From Arthrobacter sp. zg-Y844 (GTDB taxonomy: Bacteria > Actinomycetota > Actinomycetes > Actinomycetales > Micrococcaceae), in contig NZ_JANFLS010000002.1 in NCBI RefSeq assembly GCF_024385465.1, positions 62,001 to 126,000 on the forward strand: a stretch of 64,000 bases of DNA. The letters are read 5' to 3'. A program made the translations under genes and the position numbers. This document shows, one piece after another, positions 50,983 through 60,409 of the stretch. The stretch's first letter is position 1, and each line of letters starts with the position of its first letter. The notes under the pieces were generated by a model. It did no database searches, was not told where the DNA came from, and was given only the letters and a program-made list of their open reading frames with translations.

Positions 50983-52338
50983 GTGAAGAGCGCCGTAGAA
51001 AACCTCACACCCACGCGGGTAAAGCTCAACGTCGAAGTTCCGTTCGAGGAACTGAAGCCGAGCATCGAAGAGGCCTACAAGACCATCGCCACTCAGGTGC
51101 AGGTCCCGGGCTTCCGCAAGGGCAAGGTTCCCAACCGCCTCATCGATCAGCGCGTTGGCCGCGGCTACGTCCTCGAGACGGCGATCAACGACGGACTCAA
51201 TGGCTTCTACGCCGAAGCCGTCCAGGAAACCGGAATCAGCCCCCTGAGCCGGCCCGAAGTTGAGATCACCGAAGTGCCGGACCCGACCACCGACGAAGGC
51301 CAGCTGGTCTTCACCGTCGAGCTGGACATCCGCCCCGAAATCGAGCTCCCGGACTACGCCGGCCTCGAGGTCACCGTCGAGCCCGCCGAGGCTTCCGACG
51401 CCGACGTCGACAAGGCCCTGGACGAGCTGCGCAGCCGCTTCGGCACGCTGAAGTCCGTGGACCGCCCCGCCGCCGCCGATGACTTCCTGACCATGGACCT
51501 GGTCGCCACGGTAGACGGTGAAGAGGTGGATTCCGCTGCTGACCTGTCCTACCAGGTAGGCGCCGGCACCATGCTTGAAGGTATGGACGAGGCCGTTACC
51601 GGCCTGAGCAGCGGCGAATCCGCCACCTTCAACACCAAGCTGGCCGGCGGTGAGCACGCCGGTTCCGACGCCGTGGTCACCGTTACCGTCAAGGCAGTCA
51701 AGGAGCGCGAGCTCCCCGAGGCCAACGACGACTTCGCCCAGCTGGCAAGCGAGTTCGACACCATCGCCGAGCTCCGCGAAGACCTCACCAAGCGTGCCGC
51801 CGAGTCCAAGCTGATGGAGCAGGGCGTCGAAGCCCGCGACAAGGTCCTGGAGAAGCTGCTCGAGCTCGTTGAGGTTCCGGTTCCGGAATCCGTCATCGAA
51901 GAGCAGATCGAACAGCACTTCAACTCCGAGAGCGCCCAGACCTCCGGTCCGGACCACGACACCGAAGAGCACCGCGCCGAGGTTCGGTCCAACACCGAGC
52001 AGGCGTTCAAGAACGAGATCATCCTTGACGCCGTAGCCGAGAAGGAAGAAGTAGGGGTCAACCAGAACGAGCTGATCGACTACATCGTTTCCTCCGCTTC
52101 GCAGTACGGCATGGATCCGAACCAGTTCGCCCAGCTGATCGACCAGAGCGGCCAGGTTCCGATGATGGTCGGCGAAGTCCGCCGCCGCAAGGCACTGGCC
52201 AAGGTCCTCGAGCTGGCCAAGGTCACCGACACCACCGGTGCCGAGATCGACCTCACCGAATTCGTCCGGCCCGCCGGCGAAGAGGTCGAGGCAGCAGAAG
52301 CAGAAGCAGAAGAGCAGCAGAACGAAGACAAGGCCTAG
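50983..52338 (+). CDS. tig: Trigger factor
   Basis: Ribosome-associated chaperone and prolyl isomerase. The 451-residue protein has the ribosome-docking loop GFRKGKVP near residue 45, a PPIase domain (about 150-240) and a helical C-terminal domain, ending in an unusually acidic Glu/Ala-rich tail. GTG 50983 was chosen because the family N-terminus [15 protein letters not shown] begins there and AGGAG lies about 10 bases upstream. It precedes clpP1P2-clpX, the common tig-clp order. Confidence 0.95.
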   Translation: MKSAVENLTPTRVKLNVEVPFEELKPSIEEAYKTIATQVQVPGFRKGKVPNRLIDQRVGRGYVLETAINDGLNGFYAEAVQETGISPLSRPEVEITEVPDPTTDEGQLVFTVELDIRPEIELPDYAGLEVTVEPAEASDADVDKALDELRSRFGTLKSVDRPAAADDFLTMDLVATVDGEEVDSAADLSYQVGAGTMLEGMDEAVTGLSSGESATFNTKLAGGEHAGSDAVVTVTVKAVKERELPEANDDFAQLASEFDTIAELREDLTKRAAESKLMEQGVEARDKVLEKLLELVEVPVPESVIEEQIEQHFNSESAQTSGPDHDTEEHRAEVRSNTEQAFKNEIILDAVAEKEEVGVNQNELIDYIVSSASQYGMDPNQFAQLIDQSGQVPMMVGEVRRRKALAKVLELAKVTDTTGAEIDLTEFVRPAGEEVEAAEAEAEEQQNEDKA

Positions 52339-52365
52339 CCTGTCCCGGTTTCCTTAACCGCCTGT

Positions 52366-52397
52366 TGTGCCGCCGGTCCGAAAGGGCCGGCGGCACA
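52366..52397 (+). terminator. Terminator of tig
   Basis: A 14-bp stem with one G-T pair (TGTGCCGCCGGTCC) around GAAA, 27 bp after the tig stop, with a further AACC/GGTT match outside and GTTTAA after it. Confidence 0.75.
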
Positions 52398-52445
52398 GTG
52401 GTTTAAGCGTTCCTTTGGCGGGCGGCCCGCGCCACAGACCGATGT

Positions 52446-52465
52446 GACGCGCATCGTGCGCCGTC
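52446..52465. promoter_or_regulatory. Candidate ClgR-type operator upstream of clpP1
   Basis: CGC-ATCGT-GCG (52450-52460) inside an imperfect palindrome GACG...CGTC has the CGC-N5-GCG core and spacing of ClgR sites that activate clpP1P2 in other actinobacteria. The inner bases do not follow the published consensus, so this is tentative. Confidence 0.3.
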
Positions 52466-52511
52466 AGCGAACAGCCGGCCAAACAGAAGCAGATCGCCGC
52501 CGCGACAGGCT

Positions 52512-52522
52512 AGTGTCCTAGA
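52512..52522 (+). promoter_or_regulatory. Promoter element of clpP1 shared with clpX
   Basis: AGTGTCCTAGA, ending 68 bases before the clpP1 start. The same 11-mer lies 68 bases before clpX. TAGAAG within or next to it is the likely -10. Confidence 0.5.
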
Positions 52523-52590
52523 AGAGACAAACGGCAGGAGCCGCTGGCACGGCCAGCACCCGTTCCTGCCAGAGCGAGAGGTCACTCAGT

Positions 52591-53238
52591 ATGGCAACTG
52601 CACCGAACACACCCACCATGGCTACGGTGGACCCGGCCGGCCGGGACGACTACATCTACAACCGCCTGCTCAAGGAGCGGATCATCTGGTTGGGCTCGGA
52701 AGTCCGGGACGAGAATGCCAACGCGATCTGCTCCCAGCTTCTGCTGCTTTCCGCGGAAGATCCCGAAAAGGACATCTACCTTTACATCAACTCTCCCGGC
52801 GGCTCCGTGACCGCAGGCATGGCGATCTACGACACCATGCAGTTCATCCCGAACGACGTCGTCACCGTCGCCACCGGCCTGGCCGCCTCCATGGGCCAGT
52901 TCCTGCTCTCCTCCGGCACCAAGGGCAAGCGCTACGCAACGCCGCACGCCCGCATCCTGATGCACCAGCCCTCCGGCGGAATCGGCGGCACGGCTTCGGA
53001 CATCAAGATCCAGGCCGAGCTGATCCTGAACATGAAGCGTGTGATGGCTGAGCTGACTGCCGAGCAGACCGGCCAGACCGTCGAAACCATCCTCAAGGAC
53101 AATGACCGCGACAAGTGGTTCACCGCGCAGGAAGCCCTCGAATACGGCTTCTTCGACAAGATCTCCGCGCACGCAGGCGGAGTGACCGGCGGCGGCGGAA
53201 CCAACCAGGACCAGGCAGAGGGCAAGGACGAGGACTAG
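52591..53238 (+). CDS. clpP1: ATP-dependent Clp protease proteolytic subunit 1
   Basis: Serine protease subunit that forms mixed ClpP1P2 barrels with ClpX or ClpC. The 215-residue protein has the triad Ser in GLAASMGQF, His in [10 protein letters not shown] and Asp in NDRDKWF, and [12 protein letters not shown] short N-terminal propeptide and a Gly/Gln-rich tail flank the core. It is followed by clpP2 after 47 bp. Confidence 0.96.
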   Translation: MATAPNTPTMATVDPAGRDDYIYNRLLKERIIWLGSEVRDENANAICSQLLLLSAEDPEKDIYLYINSPGGSVTAGMAIYDTMQFIPNDVVTVATGLAASMGQFLLSSGTKGKRYATPHARILMHQPSGGIGGTASDIKIQAELILNMKRVMAELTAEQTGQTVETILKDNDRDKWFTAQEALEYGFFDKISAHAGGVTGGGGTNQDQAEGKDED

Positions 53239-53285
53239 GGTCCCCGGCCAGCCACCCCTCCATTTGCAGACTTCAGGAGTAATTC

Positions 53286-53960
53286 ATGAACCATAATTTC
53301 GGCACCGCCGGCTCCGCCGTCGCCCCGCAGATGCCCACCAGCCGCTACGTCCTGCCGCAGTTCGAAGAGCGCACGCCCTACGGCTTCAAGCGCCAGGATC
53401 CGTACACCAAGCTGTTCGAAGACCGCATCATCTTCCTGGGCGTCCAGGTTGATGACGCGTCCGCCGACGACGTCATGGCGCAGCTGCTGGTGCTTGAGTC
53501 CACGGATCCGGACCGCGACATCACCCTGTACATCAACTCCCCGGGCGGCTCGTTCACGGCCATGACGGCCATTTACGACACCATGCAGTACATCCGTCCG
53601 GAGATCCAGACCGTCTGCCTCGGTCAGGCTGCCAGCGCCGCCGCCGTGCTGCTGGCCGCAGGGACCCCGGGCAAGCGCCTGGCACTGCCGAACGCCCGCG
53701 TGCTCATCCACCAGCCGTCGCTGTCCGGCGGCCAGGGCGGCCAGGCCTCCGACCTGGAAATCCAGGCCGCCGAGGTCATGCGGATGCGCACCTGGCTGGA
53801 GGACACCTTGGCGCTGCACTCCAACCGCACCTCCGAGCAGGTCAATACGGACATCGAGCGTGACAAGATCCTGACCGCCGACTCGGCCCTGGAATACGGG
53901 CTGATCGACCAGGTGCTTGATTCCCGCAAGCTCAAGACGCCGGCCATTAACAAGATGTAA
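53286..53960 (+). CDS. clpP2: ATP-dependent Clp protease proteolytic subunit 2
   Basis: Second ClpP of the actinobacterial pair. The 224-residue protein has Ser in [11 protein letters not shown], His in [11 protein letters not shown] and Asp in IERDKILTA, plus a 35-residue N-terminal propeptide region. Paralogous to clpP1 just upstream and co-transcribed; a terminator follows, so clpX has its own promoter. Confidence 0.96.
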   Translation: MNHNFGTAGSAVAPQMPTSRYVLPQFEERTPYGFKRQDPYTKLFEDRIIFLGVQVDDASADDVMAQLLVLESTDPDRDITLYINSPGGSFTAMTAIYDTMQYIRPEIQTVCLGQAASAAAVLLAAGTPGKRLALPNARVLIHQPSLSGGQGGQASDLEIQAAEVMRMRTWLEDTLALHSNRTSEQVNTDIERDKILTADSALEYGLIDQVLDSRKLKTPAINKM

Positions 53961-53992
53961 CCTGCTTCGCCGAAATAACGGCATGTCCAGCC

Positions 53993-54024
53993 GGCCCGTG
54001 GCGCGTAATATCGCACCACGGGCC
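53993..54024 (+). terminator. Terminator after clpP2
   Basis: A 13-bp stem with one weak pair (53993-54005 with 54012-54024) around TAATAT, followed by GTTTGGTT. Confidence 0.7.
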
Positions 54025-54049
54025 GTTTGGTTGCTGAATAGCTCCTCCA

Positions 54050-54060
54050 AGTGTCCTAGA
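54050..54060 (+). promoter_or_regulatory. Promoter element of clpX shared with clpP1
   Basis: AGTGTCCTAGA, 68 bases before the clpX start and identical to the element at 52512-52522; it runs into TAGAGT, a good -10. Confidence 0.5.
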
Positions 54061-54128
54061 GTGGATCATGGTTGGCTCAGCCCATGCTGCGGAACCGTTT
54101 TTGATGGACCATCTAAGGGGACTGAACT

Positions 54129-55421
54129 ATGGCTCGCATTGGTGAGAGCACGGATCTGCTCAAGTGCTCTTTCTGCGGAAAGAGCCAGAAGCAGGTACGC
54201 AAACTCATTGCCGGCCCCGGCGTGTATATCTGCGATGAGTGCATCGACCTCTGCAACGAGATCATCGAGGAAGAACTCTCAGAGGTTGCTGACCTGGGTA
54301 CCTTCGAGCTGCCCAAGCCGCGGGAAATTTTCGACTCGCTGCAGGAATACGTCATTGGCCAGGAACCTGCCAAGCGGTCGCTGGCCGTTGCGGTCTACAA
54401 CCATTACAAGCGGATCCAGGCCGGCCACGCTCCGCGCAACGCCGGCAACCTTGCGGACGCGGTAGCGGCCGACGACGTCGAAATCGGCAAGTCCAATATC
54501 CTCCTGATCGGTCCCACCGGCTGCGGCAAGACCTATCTGGCGCAGACCCTGGCCCGCCGGCTCAACGTCCCCTTCGCCGTCGCCGACGCCACCGCGCTCA
54601 CCGAAGCCGGGTATGTCGGCGAAGACGTGGAAAACATCCTGCTCAAGCTCATCCAGGCGGCGGACTACGACGTCAAGAAGGCCGAGCAGGGCATCATCTA
54701 CATCGACGAGATCGACAAGATTTCCCGCAAGAGCGAGAACCCCTCGATCACCCGGGACGTCTCCGGTGAAGGCGTACAGCAGGCGCTCCTGAAGATCCTC
54801 GAAGGAACGGTCGCCTCCGTGCCGCCGCAGGGCGGACGCAAGCATCCGCACCAGGAATTCATCCAGATCGACACCACCAACGTCCTCTTCATCGTGGCCG
54901 GCGCCTTTGCCGGACTGGAAGAAATCATCGGTTCGCGCTCCGGCCGCAAGGGCATCGGGTTCGGCGCGCCGCTGATCGAAACCACCAAGGGCACGGACTC
55001 GTACGCCGAGGTCATGCCCGAGGACCTGCTCAAATTCGGCCTGATTCCCGAATTCATCGGCCGGTTGCCCGTCATCACCACCGTGTCCAATCTGGACCGC
55101 ACGGCCCTGATCCGTATCCTGACCGAGCCGAAGAACGCCCTGGTGAAGCAGTACCAGAAGATGTTCCAGCTCGACGGCGTCGAACTCACCTTCGAGCAGG
55201 GCGCCCTGGACGCGATCGCGGACCAGGCGCTGGACCGCGGCACCGGAGCCCGCGGCCTGCGTGCCATCCTCGAAGAAGTGCTGCTGCCGGTAATGTTCGA
55301 CCTGCCCAGCCAGGAGGACGTCGCCACGGTGGTCATTACCGCGGATACCGTGGAGAAGAAGGCCGAACCGACCCTCATTTCCCACGCAGTCGCCACCAAG
55401 CGCCGGAACAAATCCGCGTAG
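54129..55421 (+). CDS. clpX: ATP-dependent Clp protease ATP-binding subunit ClpX
   Basis: Unfoldase that feeds substrates to ClpP1P2. The 430-residue protein has the N-terminal C4 zinc domain (CSFCGKS...CDECIDLC), Walker A GPTGCGKT, the pore loop GYVGEDVE, Walker [11 protein letters not shown] and sensor [15 protein letters not shown] before ATG 54129 serves as ribosome site. It is separated from clpP2 by a terminator and its own promoter element. Confidence 0.96.
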   Translation: MARIGESTDLLKCSFCGKSQKQVRKLIAGPGVYICDECIDLCNEIIEEELSEVADLGTFELPKPREIFDSLQEYVIGQEPAKRSLAVAVYNHYKRIQAGHAPRNAGNLADAVAADDVEIGKSNILLIGPTGCGKTYLAQTLARRLNVPFAVADATALTEAGYVGEDVENILLKLIQAADYDVKKAEQGIIYIDEIDKISRKSENPSITRDVSGEGVQQALLKILEGTVASVPPQGGRKHPHQEFIQIDTTNVLFIVAGAFAGLEEIIGSRSGRKGIGFGAPLIETTKGTDSYAEVMPEDLLKFGLIPEFIGRLPVITTVSNLDRTALIRILTEPKNALVKQYQKMFQLDGVELTFEQGALDAIADQALDRGTGARGLRAILEEVLLPVMFDLPSQEDVATVVITADTVEKKAEPTLISHAVATKRRNKSA

Positions 55422-55487
55422 TACGGGGTTGGGAGGAGTAGTACGTTCGGCGCTGAATGCGCCATCGACCGCTTCGAAGGAGTTTCC

Positions 55488-56126
55488 ATGACCGTAAATG
55501 GTTCTGCGTCGCCTGCCAGTTCCGCATCGACTGCTGATTTCTGGTTTGACCCGATGTGCCCGTTCGCCTGGGTCACCTCCCGCTGGATGGATGAGGTGGA
55601 AAAGGTCCGCGACGTCCGCACCAACTGGCACGTCATGAGCCTGTCCGTGCTGAACGAGGGCCGCGACCACCTTCCGGAGGACTACCGGAAGCGGATGGAT
55701 GCGGCCTGGGGTCCTGTGCGCGTGATCATCGCAGCGCAGGAACTGCACGGCAGCGAGTACATCAAGAAGCTGTACGACGCCATGGGAACCCGAATCCATA
55801 TCGGCGGCAACTCCGACTTCCCCACGGTGATCCGTGAGGCCCTGGCCGAGGTCGGCCTGCCCGCCGAGCTCGCGCAGTACGCCGAAACGGACGAGTATGA
55901 TTCCCAGCTGCGCGCCTCACACAAGGAAGGCATCGCAAAGGTGGGCGACGACGTCGGCACCCCCATCGTGGCCTTCAACGGCACCGCCTTCTTCGGCCCG
56001 GTCCTGACCCGCATTCCGCGCGGGGAAGAGGCCGGCGCGATGTTCGACGGCGCCGTTATGCTGGCCTCCAACCCGGCGTTCTTCGAACTCAAGCGCAGCC
56101 GCACCGAGAGCCCGCAGTTCGACTGA
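55488..56126 (+). CDS. Mycothiol-type DsbA/nitroreductase-like protein
   Basis: A 212-residue thioredoxin-fold DsbA-family protein closely resembling, from memory, M. tuberculosis Rv2466c (mycothiol-dependent nitroreductase), including the start [11 protein letters not shown] and the end RTESPQFD. Rv2466c has CPWC; here the motif is C24-P-F-A27, so the second Cys is missing and a one-thiol mechanism with mycothiol is implied (inference). GAAGGAG lies 6 bases before ATG 55488. It is 66 bp downstream of clpX and likely shares its transcript. Confidence 0.85.
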   Translation: MTVNGSASPASSASTADFWFDPMCPFAWVTSRWMDEVEKVRDVRTNWHVMSLSVLNEGRDHLPEDYRKRMDAAWGPVRVIIAAQELHGSEYIKKLYDAMGTRIHIGGNSDFPTVIREALAEVGLPAELAQYAETDEYDSQLRASHKEGIAKVGDDVGTPIVAFNGTAFFGPVLTRIPRGEEAGAMFDGAVMLASNPAFFELKRSRTESPQFD

Positions 56127-56143
56127 TTGCTTTGCTTCCATAA

Positions 56144-56184
56144 AGCAGAACGCCCGGCCGGATAACCCGGCCGGGCGTTCTGCT
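56144..56184. terminator. Bidirectional terminator between DsbA gene and valS
   Basis: A perfect 18-bp stem (AGCAGAACGCCCGGCCGG and complement) with a five-base loop between convergent genes. Confidence 0.9.
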
Positions 56185-56196
56185 GTCCTGCTGCGG

Positions 56197-58824
56197 TTAC
56201 TCTGCCGGCGGTGCCAGCTCGACGTCGGAAACGCTCAGCTCGCCCTCGCCGACGGCCAGGTTGAGTTCGCGGACGTTACCGGCGGCCTTCAGATCCGCCT
56301 GCCCGGCGCGGAGCCGGGCGACGGCACCCTCAGGCGCGGTGACCGTGGCCTTGAGGACCTCGGTCCGCTGCTTCACCTTGGCCTCGGACTTCGCCTTGCG
56401 GATACCGCCCAGGGCGGCGGCAACCGTGCCGAGGATGCCGGCGTCGGCATCCACCACTGCGGCGGCGAGACCGTCCACGTTCGGCCACGGCGCGCGGTGC
56501 ACCGATCCGGCGCGCCACCAGCCCCAGACCTCTTCCGTTGCGAACGGCAGGAACGGTGCGAACAGGCGCAGCAGCGCATCCAGCGTGGTCGCCAGCGTAG
56601 CGAGCACCGAAGCCTGCTCCGCGTCCCCGGCAGCCCCGTAGGCACGGTCCTTGATCAGCTCCACATAGTCATCCGTGAAGGACCAGAAGAAGGACTCGGT
56701 CAGCTGCAGTGCCTTGGCGTAGTCGTAGCGTTCGAAAGCACTCGTGGCGGCGTTGACGACGTCGGTCAGCTGGGCCAGCAGTGCCAGGTCCAGCGCGTTG
56801 GTGATCACCGAGGTGTCCGCCAGGGCCACGTTCTTCTCCGTAGCGCCCAGGTTCAGGACGAACTTTGACGCATTGAGCAGCTTGATGGCCAGCCGGCGGC
56901 CGATCTTCATCTGCGCAATTTCGTAGGCCGTATCCGCACCGAGCTTCGCCGAAGCGGCCCAGTAGCGCACGGCGTCGGAACCAAACTCGTTCAGCACATC
57001 GGTGGGGACCACCACGTTGCCCTTGGACTTGGACATCTTCTTCCGGTCCGGATCCAGGATCCAGCCCGAAATCGCGGCGTGCTTCCACGGCGCAGCGGCG
57101 TTCAACGCATCGGCACGGACCACTGACGAGAACAGCCAGGTCCGGATGATGTCGTGGCCCTGCGGCCGCAGGTCGAACGGGAAGACCTTTGCGAAGAGGT
57201 CCTCGTCCACGCTCCAGCCGCCCACAATCTGCGGGGTCAGCGAGGAGGTGGCCCAGGTGTCGAGCACATCCGCGTCGCCGATGAAGCCGTTCGGCTGGTT
57301 GCGGGCAGACTCTTCGTAGCCCGGAGCCGGTTCGGCGGCCGGGTCCACGGGGAGGGATGCCGAATCGGGCAGCACCGGGTGGTCGTAATCCGGGTTGCCG
57401 GCGGCATCCAGGGGGTACCAGACCGGAACGGGCACGCCGAAGAAGCGCTGGCGGGAGACCAGCCAGTCACCGTTGAGGCCCTCAATCCAGTTCTCGTAGC
57501 GGGAGCGCATAAACGCCGGGTGGAAGTCGATTTCCTTGCCCCGGGCAATCAGGCGTTCGCGGCGTTCCTCGTCGCGGCCGCCGTTGCGGATGTACCACTG
57601 GCGGCTGGTGACCACTTCGAGGGGCTTGTCGCCCTTTTCGAAGAAGTTGACCGGGTGGGTGATCTTCTTCGGTTCGCCGTCGAGGTCGCCGCTTTCGCGG
57701 AGCATTTCCACCACGGTCTCTTTGGCGCTGAAGACGGTCTTCGTGGCGATGGCCGCGTAGTTTTCCTTGGCCGTCTCGGTGGCGATCCACTCCGGGGTAT
57801 CCGCGAGGATGCGCCCGTCGCGGCCGATCACGGCACGGGTGGGCAGGTTCAGCTCGCGCCACCAGGTCACGTCGGTCAGGTCGCCGAAGGTGCAGATCAT
57901 GGCGATGCCGGAGCCCTTGTCGGGCTTGGCCAGCGGGTGCGCCTTCACTTCCACCTCGACGTCGAACAGCGGCGACTTCACCGTGGTGCCGAAGAGGCGC
58001 TGGTACCGCTCGTCGTCGGGATGCGCAACGAGGGCAACGCAGGCCGGCAGCAGTTCCGGTCGGGTGGTCTCGATGTAGATCTTCTCGCCGTCGGGGGCGT
58101 GGAAGCTCACCCGGTGGTAGGCGCCGGGCTGCTCGCGGTCCTCAAGCTCTGCCTGGGCCACGGCGGTGCGGAAGGTGACGTCCCAGAGCGTGGGGGCTTC
58201 GGCCATGTAGGCGTCGCCGGCCCGCAGGTTGTCCAGGAAGGCGCGCTGGCTGACGGCACGTGAGTGGTCGTCGATGGTGCGGTAGGTGCGGTTCCAGTCC
58301 ACGGACAGGCCCAGGGTGGAGAAGAGGTCCTCGAAGACCTTCTCGTCCTCCACCGCCAGCTCCTCGCACAGCTCGATGAAATTGCGGCGGGAGACGACGT
58401 CGAAATCACGCTGGTTCTTCGCGGCCTTGGCAGGCGGGCGGTAGTCGGCGTCGTACGGCTTGGTGGGATCGCACCGCACACCGTAGTAATTCTGCACGCG
58501 GCGCTCGGTGGGCAGGCCGTTGTCGTCCCAGCCCATCGGGTAGAAGACGTTCTTGCCGGTCATCCGCTTGTAGCGGGCCATCACGTCGGTCTGCGTGTAG
58601 GAGAACATGTGCCCCACGTGCAGCGAGCCGGAGGCCGTGGGCGGGGGAGTGTCGATGGAGTAGACCTCGTCGCGGACCGTGTCCGGCTCGAACGCGTACG
58701 TTCCCTCCTCGCGCCAGCGGGCGCTCAGCTTGGACTCAAGCCCCTCAAGGGCGGGCTTGTCGGGGACGGAAACGGTCTGGGGTTCGTTGTCGGGCGTGTC
58801 TGTGCCCGGGATATGTTCAGCCAT
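56197..58824 (-). CDS. valS: Valyl-tRNA synthetase
   Basis: Class I synthetase charging tRNA-Val. The 875-residue protein has the signature GSLHVGHM, the CP1 editing domain with TTRPELLPACVALVAHPDD, the KMSKSKGN loop and a C-terminal coiled coil. ATG 58824 was taken; in-frame ATGs at 58833 and 58863 cannot be excluded, since each has only a weak GGAA ribosome site. Confidence 0.95.
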   Translation of the reverse strand: MAEHIPGTDTPDNEPQTVSVPDKPALEGLESKLSARWREEGTYAFEPDTVRDEVYSIDTPPPTASGSLHVGHMFSYTQTDVMARYKRMTGKNVFYPMGWDDNGLPTERRVQNYYGVRCDPTKPYDADYRPPAKAAKNQRDFDVVSRRNFIELCEELAVEDEKVFEDLFSTLGLSVDWNRTYRTIDDHSRAVSQRAFLDNLRAGDAYMAEAPTLWDVTFRTAVAQAELEDREQPGAYHRVSFHAPDGEKIYIETTRPELLPACVALVAHPDDERYQRLFGTTVKSPLFDVEVEVKAHPLAKPDKGSGIAMICTFGDLTDVTWWRELNLPTRAVIGRDGRILADTPEWIATETAKENYAAIATKTVFSAKETVVEMLRESGDLDGEPKKITHPVNFFEKGDKPLEVVTSRQWYIRNGGRDEERRERLIARGKEIDFHPAFMRSRYENWIEGLNGDWLVSRQRFFGVPVPVWYPLDAAGNPDYDHPVLPDSASLPVDPAAEPAPGYEESARNQPNGFIGDADVLDTWATSSLTPQIVGGWSVDEDLFAKVFPFDLRPQGHDIIRTWLFSSVVRADALNAAAPWKHAAISGWILDPDRKKMSKSKGNVVVPTDVLNEFGSDAVRYWAASAKLGADTAYEIAQMKIGRRLAIKLLNASKFVLNLGATEKNVALADTSVITNALDLALLAQLTDVVNAATSAFERYDYAKALQLTESFFWSFTDDYVELIKDRAYGAAGDAEQASVLATLATTLDALLRLFAPFLPFATEEVWGWWRAGSVHRAPWPNVDGLAAAVVDADAGILGTVAAALGGIRKAKSEAKVKQRTEVLKATVTAPEGAVARLRAGQADLKAAGNVRELNLAVGEGELSVSDVELAPPAE

Positions 58825-58871
58825 GCTTTCCATTCTTCCATGCAGGCCTATGGTCTGAGGCACTGCCGGGT

Positions 58872-59195
58872 TTACCGGACTGTCCCGGGTGTTGCCGCCT
58901 GTTTCCCATCCTGCGGTGACTTCCCGAAGTAATGGGCCAGGAAGAAGGTCATGGCGACTGCTCCGGTGAGCAGCGAGATGCGTTCACGCGGACCGGACGG
59001 GGCCCGGCCCAGAAGGGCGACGCCGCCCGCTGCGTTCAGGGCGCTCCAGACGGCGTTGGCCACGGGGCCCGAGAGTCCGACGCCGGGCGGATCGGCAAAC
59101 GGGGTGGGGAACCTTCGGCCCTGGACGGCGCTGACCCCGTGCGGGACTGCGTTGGCGAGGAGTACTCCGGCGAGGAATCTGGCGACATGAGGCAT
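58872..59195 (-). CDS. Small three-helix membrane protein, unknown
   Basis: The 107-residue protein has three hydrophobic segments (ARFLAGVLLANAVPHGVSAV, GPVANAVWSALNAAGGVALL, ISLLTGAVAMTFFLAHYF) and no known domain; similar short hypothetical proteins occur in actinobacteria. ATG 59195 was chosen because AGGA is 7 bases upstream and the upstream frame is low quality. It lies 47 bp before valS on the same strand and could be co-transcribed. An 11-G tract lies 42 bp upstream. Confidence 0.65.
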   Translation of the reverse strand: MPHVARFLAGVLLANAVPHGVSAVQGRRFPTPFADPPGVGLSGPVANAVWSALNAAGGVALLGRAPSGPRERISLLTGAVAMTFFLAHYFGKSPQDGKQAATPGTVR

Positions 59196-59503
59196 GGATA
59201 GGTCCTGTTCGGTTCGCGGAGGGTCGGGGCAGCCATTGGGGGGGGGGGCGTACCGAGAGCCTACAGCTTGGCCCCCGCCTGTGCGGGTTGGGTCCATCTG
59301 CGAGCACAGCGTCCCACCGGGTGGTGCTGCTGGTGCCGGTGGGGCCTCAATGGATGCCAGGAGCCCCAAACCGTGGGACCCCGTGCGGGCAGGCACGGCC
59401 TCCATCCCTCCACACAGGACCGAACCGCATCGGGTGACCTGATGCAAGCCACCCCGCAGCACGGAAGAGCAACAACCGGCCGGAGACCCGCCACTGTGAG
59501 GGG
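59196..59503. other. Intergenic region with an 11-G homopolymer
   Basis: No gene seen. A run of eleven G (59238-59248) lies between two divergent genes. The rest is G/C-rich without clear repeats; CACTGT (59492-59497) may be the -10 of the next gene. Confidence 0.6.
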
Positions 59504-60400
59504 ATGCAGCAACTGGAGGCATTCCTGCTCACACGTTACGGAGTGGCCAGCTACGGGACGCTGACCGCCAATGGGTTCCCTCGGCGCACGATCGACCAGG
59601 CCTTGCGCACCGGGATCGTCCGGCGCGTGGCCCGCGGAACGTTGGCGCTGCCTCAGGCAGACGCCCGGTTGGTCCATGCCGCACGCAGCCAGACCTCGCT
59701 GACATGCACCTCGGCGGCCGACATTCTTGGCTGGTGGTTGCTGACCCCACCCGAAACCGTACACGTCCGGTGCGACGCGGCCCGGTCAATACCCGGCACG
59801 GTTGTCCACCGGGGACAGCGGTCGGCACACCGGCTGATAGCACCGCCCCGGCAGATCCTGAAGGACGCCTTCCGCTGCCTTCCCCCGCTGGACGCACTGG
59901 TGATGGCGGAATCCGCAGTCGTAACCAAAGCCGTAGGACTGCAGAGCCTGCAGAAGGAATTCTCCGGTCAGCAGGACTGGCAGGTCCGGGCCCTGCTGGG
60001 GACCGTTCGGCGCACCACGGCATCACCGCTGGAGGTCTGCGCGCGGTTCCACTTGCTGAACGCCGGACTGCGGGTTGAGACAGAGGTGGCCCTGCCTGGT
60101 CTCGGACGAGTGGATCTGCTTGTTGACGGGTGGCTGATCATCGAGATCGATGGGTTCGCGTTCCACAGCAGCCGGGAGCACTACCGCGCGGACCGGCGAC
60201 GCTGGAACGCGTCGGCAGCAGCCGGGTGGATCACGCTGCGGATCACCGCGGAACTTGTCCTGCACCGGCCGGAGGAATTTGTGGATCTGGTGAAAAAGAC
60301 GCGGGACATGTGGAACCTGCGCGAACATGCCCAGCGACCGCCGTCGTCACAGAGGGAAGGAAAGCGCCGCAAAACCAGGACGGAACCAAACGCTGGCTAA
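59504..60400 (+). CDS. AbiEi-type antitoxin-like N-domain fused to DUF559/PD-(D/E)XK nuclease-like domain
   Basis: A 298-residue protein. Residues 1-60 look like the winged-helix of the AbiEi antitoxin family (MQQLEAFLLTRYGVASYGTL, RRVARGTLALP); residues 60-170 continue the AbiEi-like core; residues 185-275 have the DUF559/very-short-patch-like core with GRVDLLVDGWLIIEIDGFAFHSS (D...ExD pattern). No AbiEii toxin partner is adjacent. Such orphans are common in Arthrobacter, and whether they act in defence is unknown. Spacing of CACTGT to ATG suggests a leaderless mRNA. Its stop codon is part of the next promoter. Confidence 0.75.
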   Translation: MQQLEAFLLTRYGVASYGTLTANGFPRRTIDQALRTGIVRRVARGTLALPQADARLVHAARSQTSLTCTSAADILGWWLLTPPETVHVRCDAARSIPGTVVHRGQRSAHRLIAPPRQILKDAFRCLPPLDALVMAESAVVTKAVGLQSLQKEFSGQQDWQVRALLGTVRRTTASPLEVCARFHLLNAGLRVETEVALPGLGRVDLLVDGWLIIEIDGFAFHSSREHYRADRRRWNASAAAGWITLRITAELVLHRPEEFVDLVKKTRDMWNLREHAQRPPSSQREGKRRKTRTEPNAG

Positions 60401-60409
60401 AGTGGAGCC

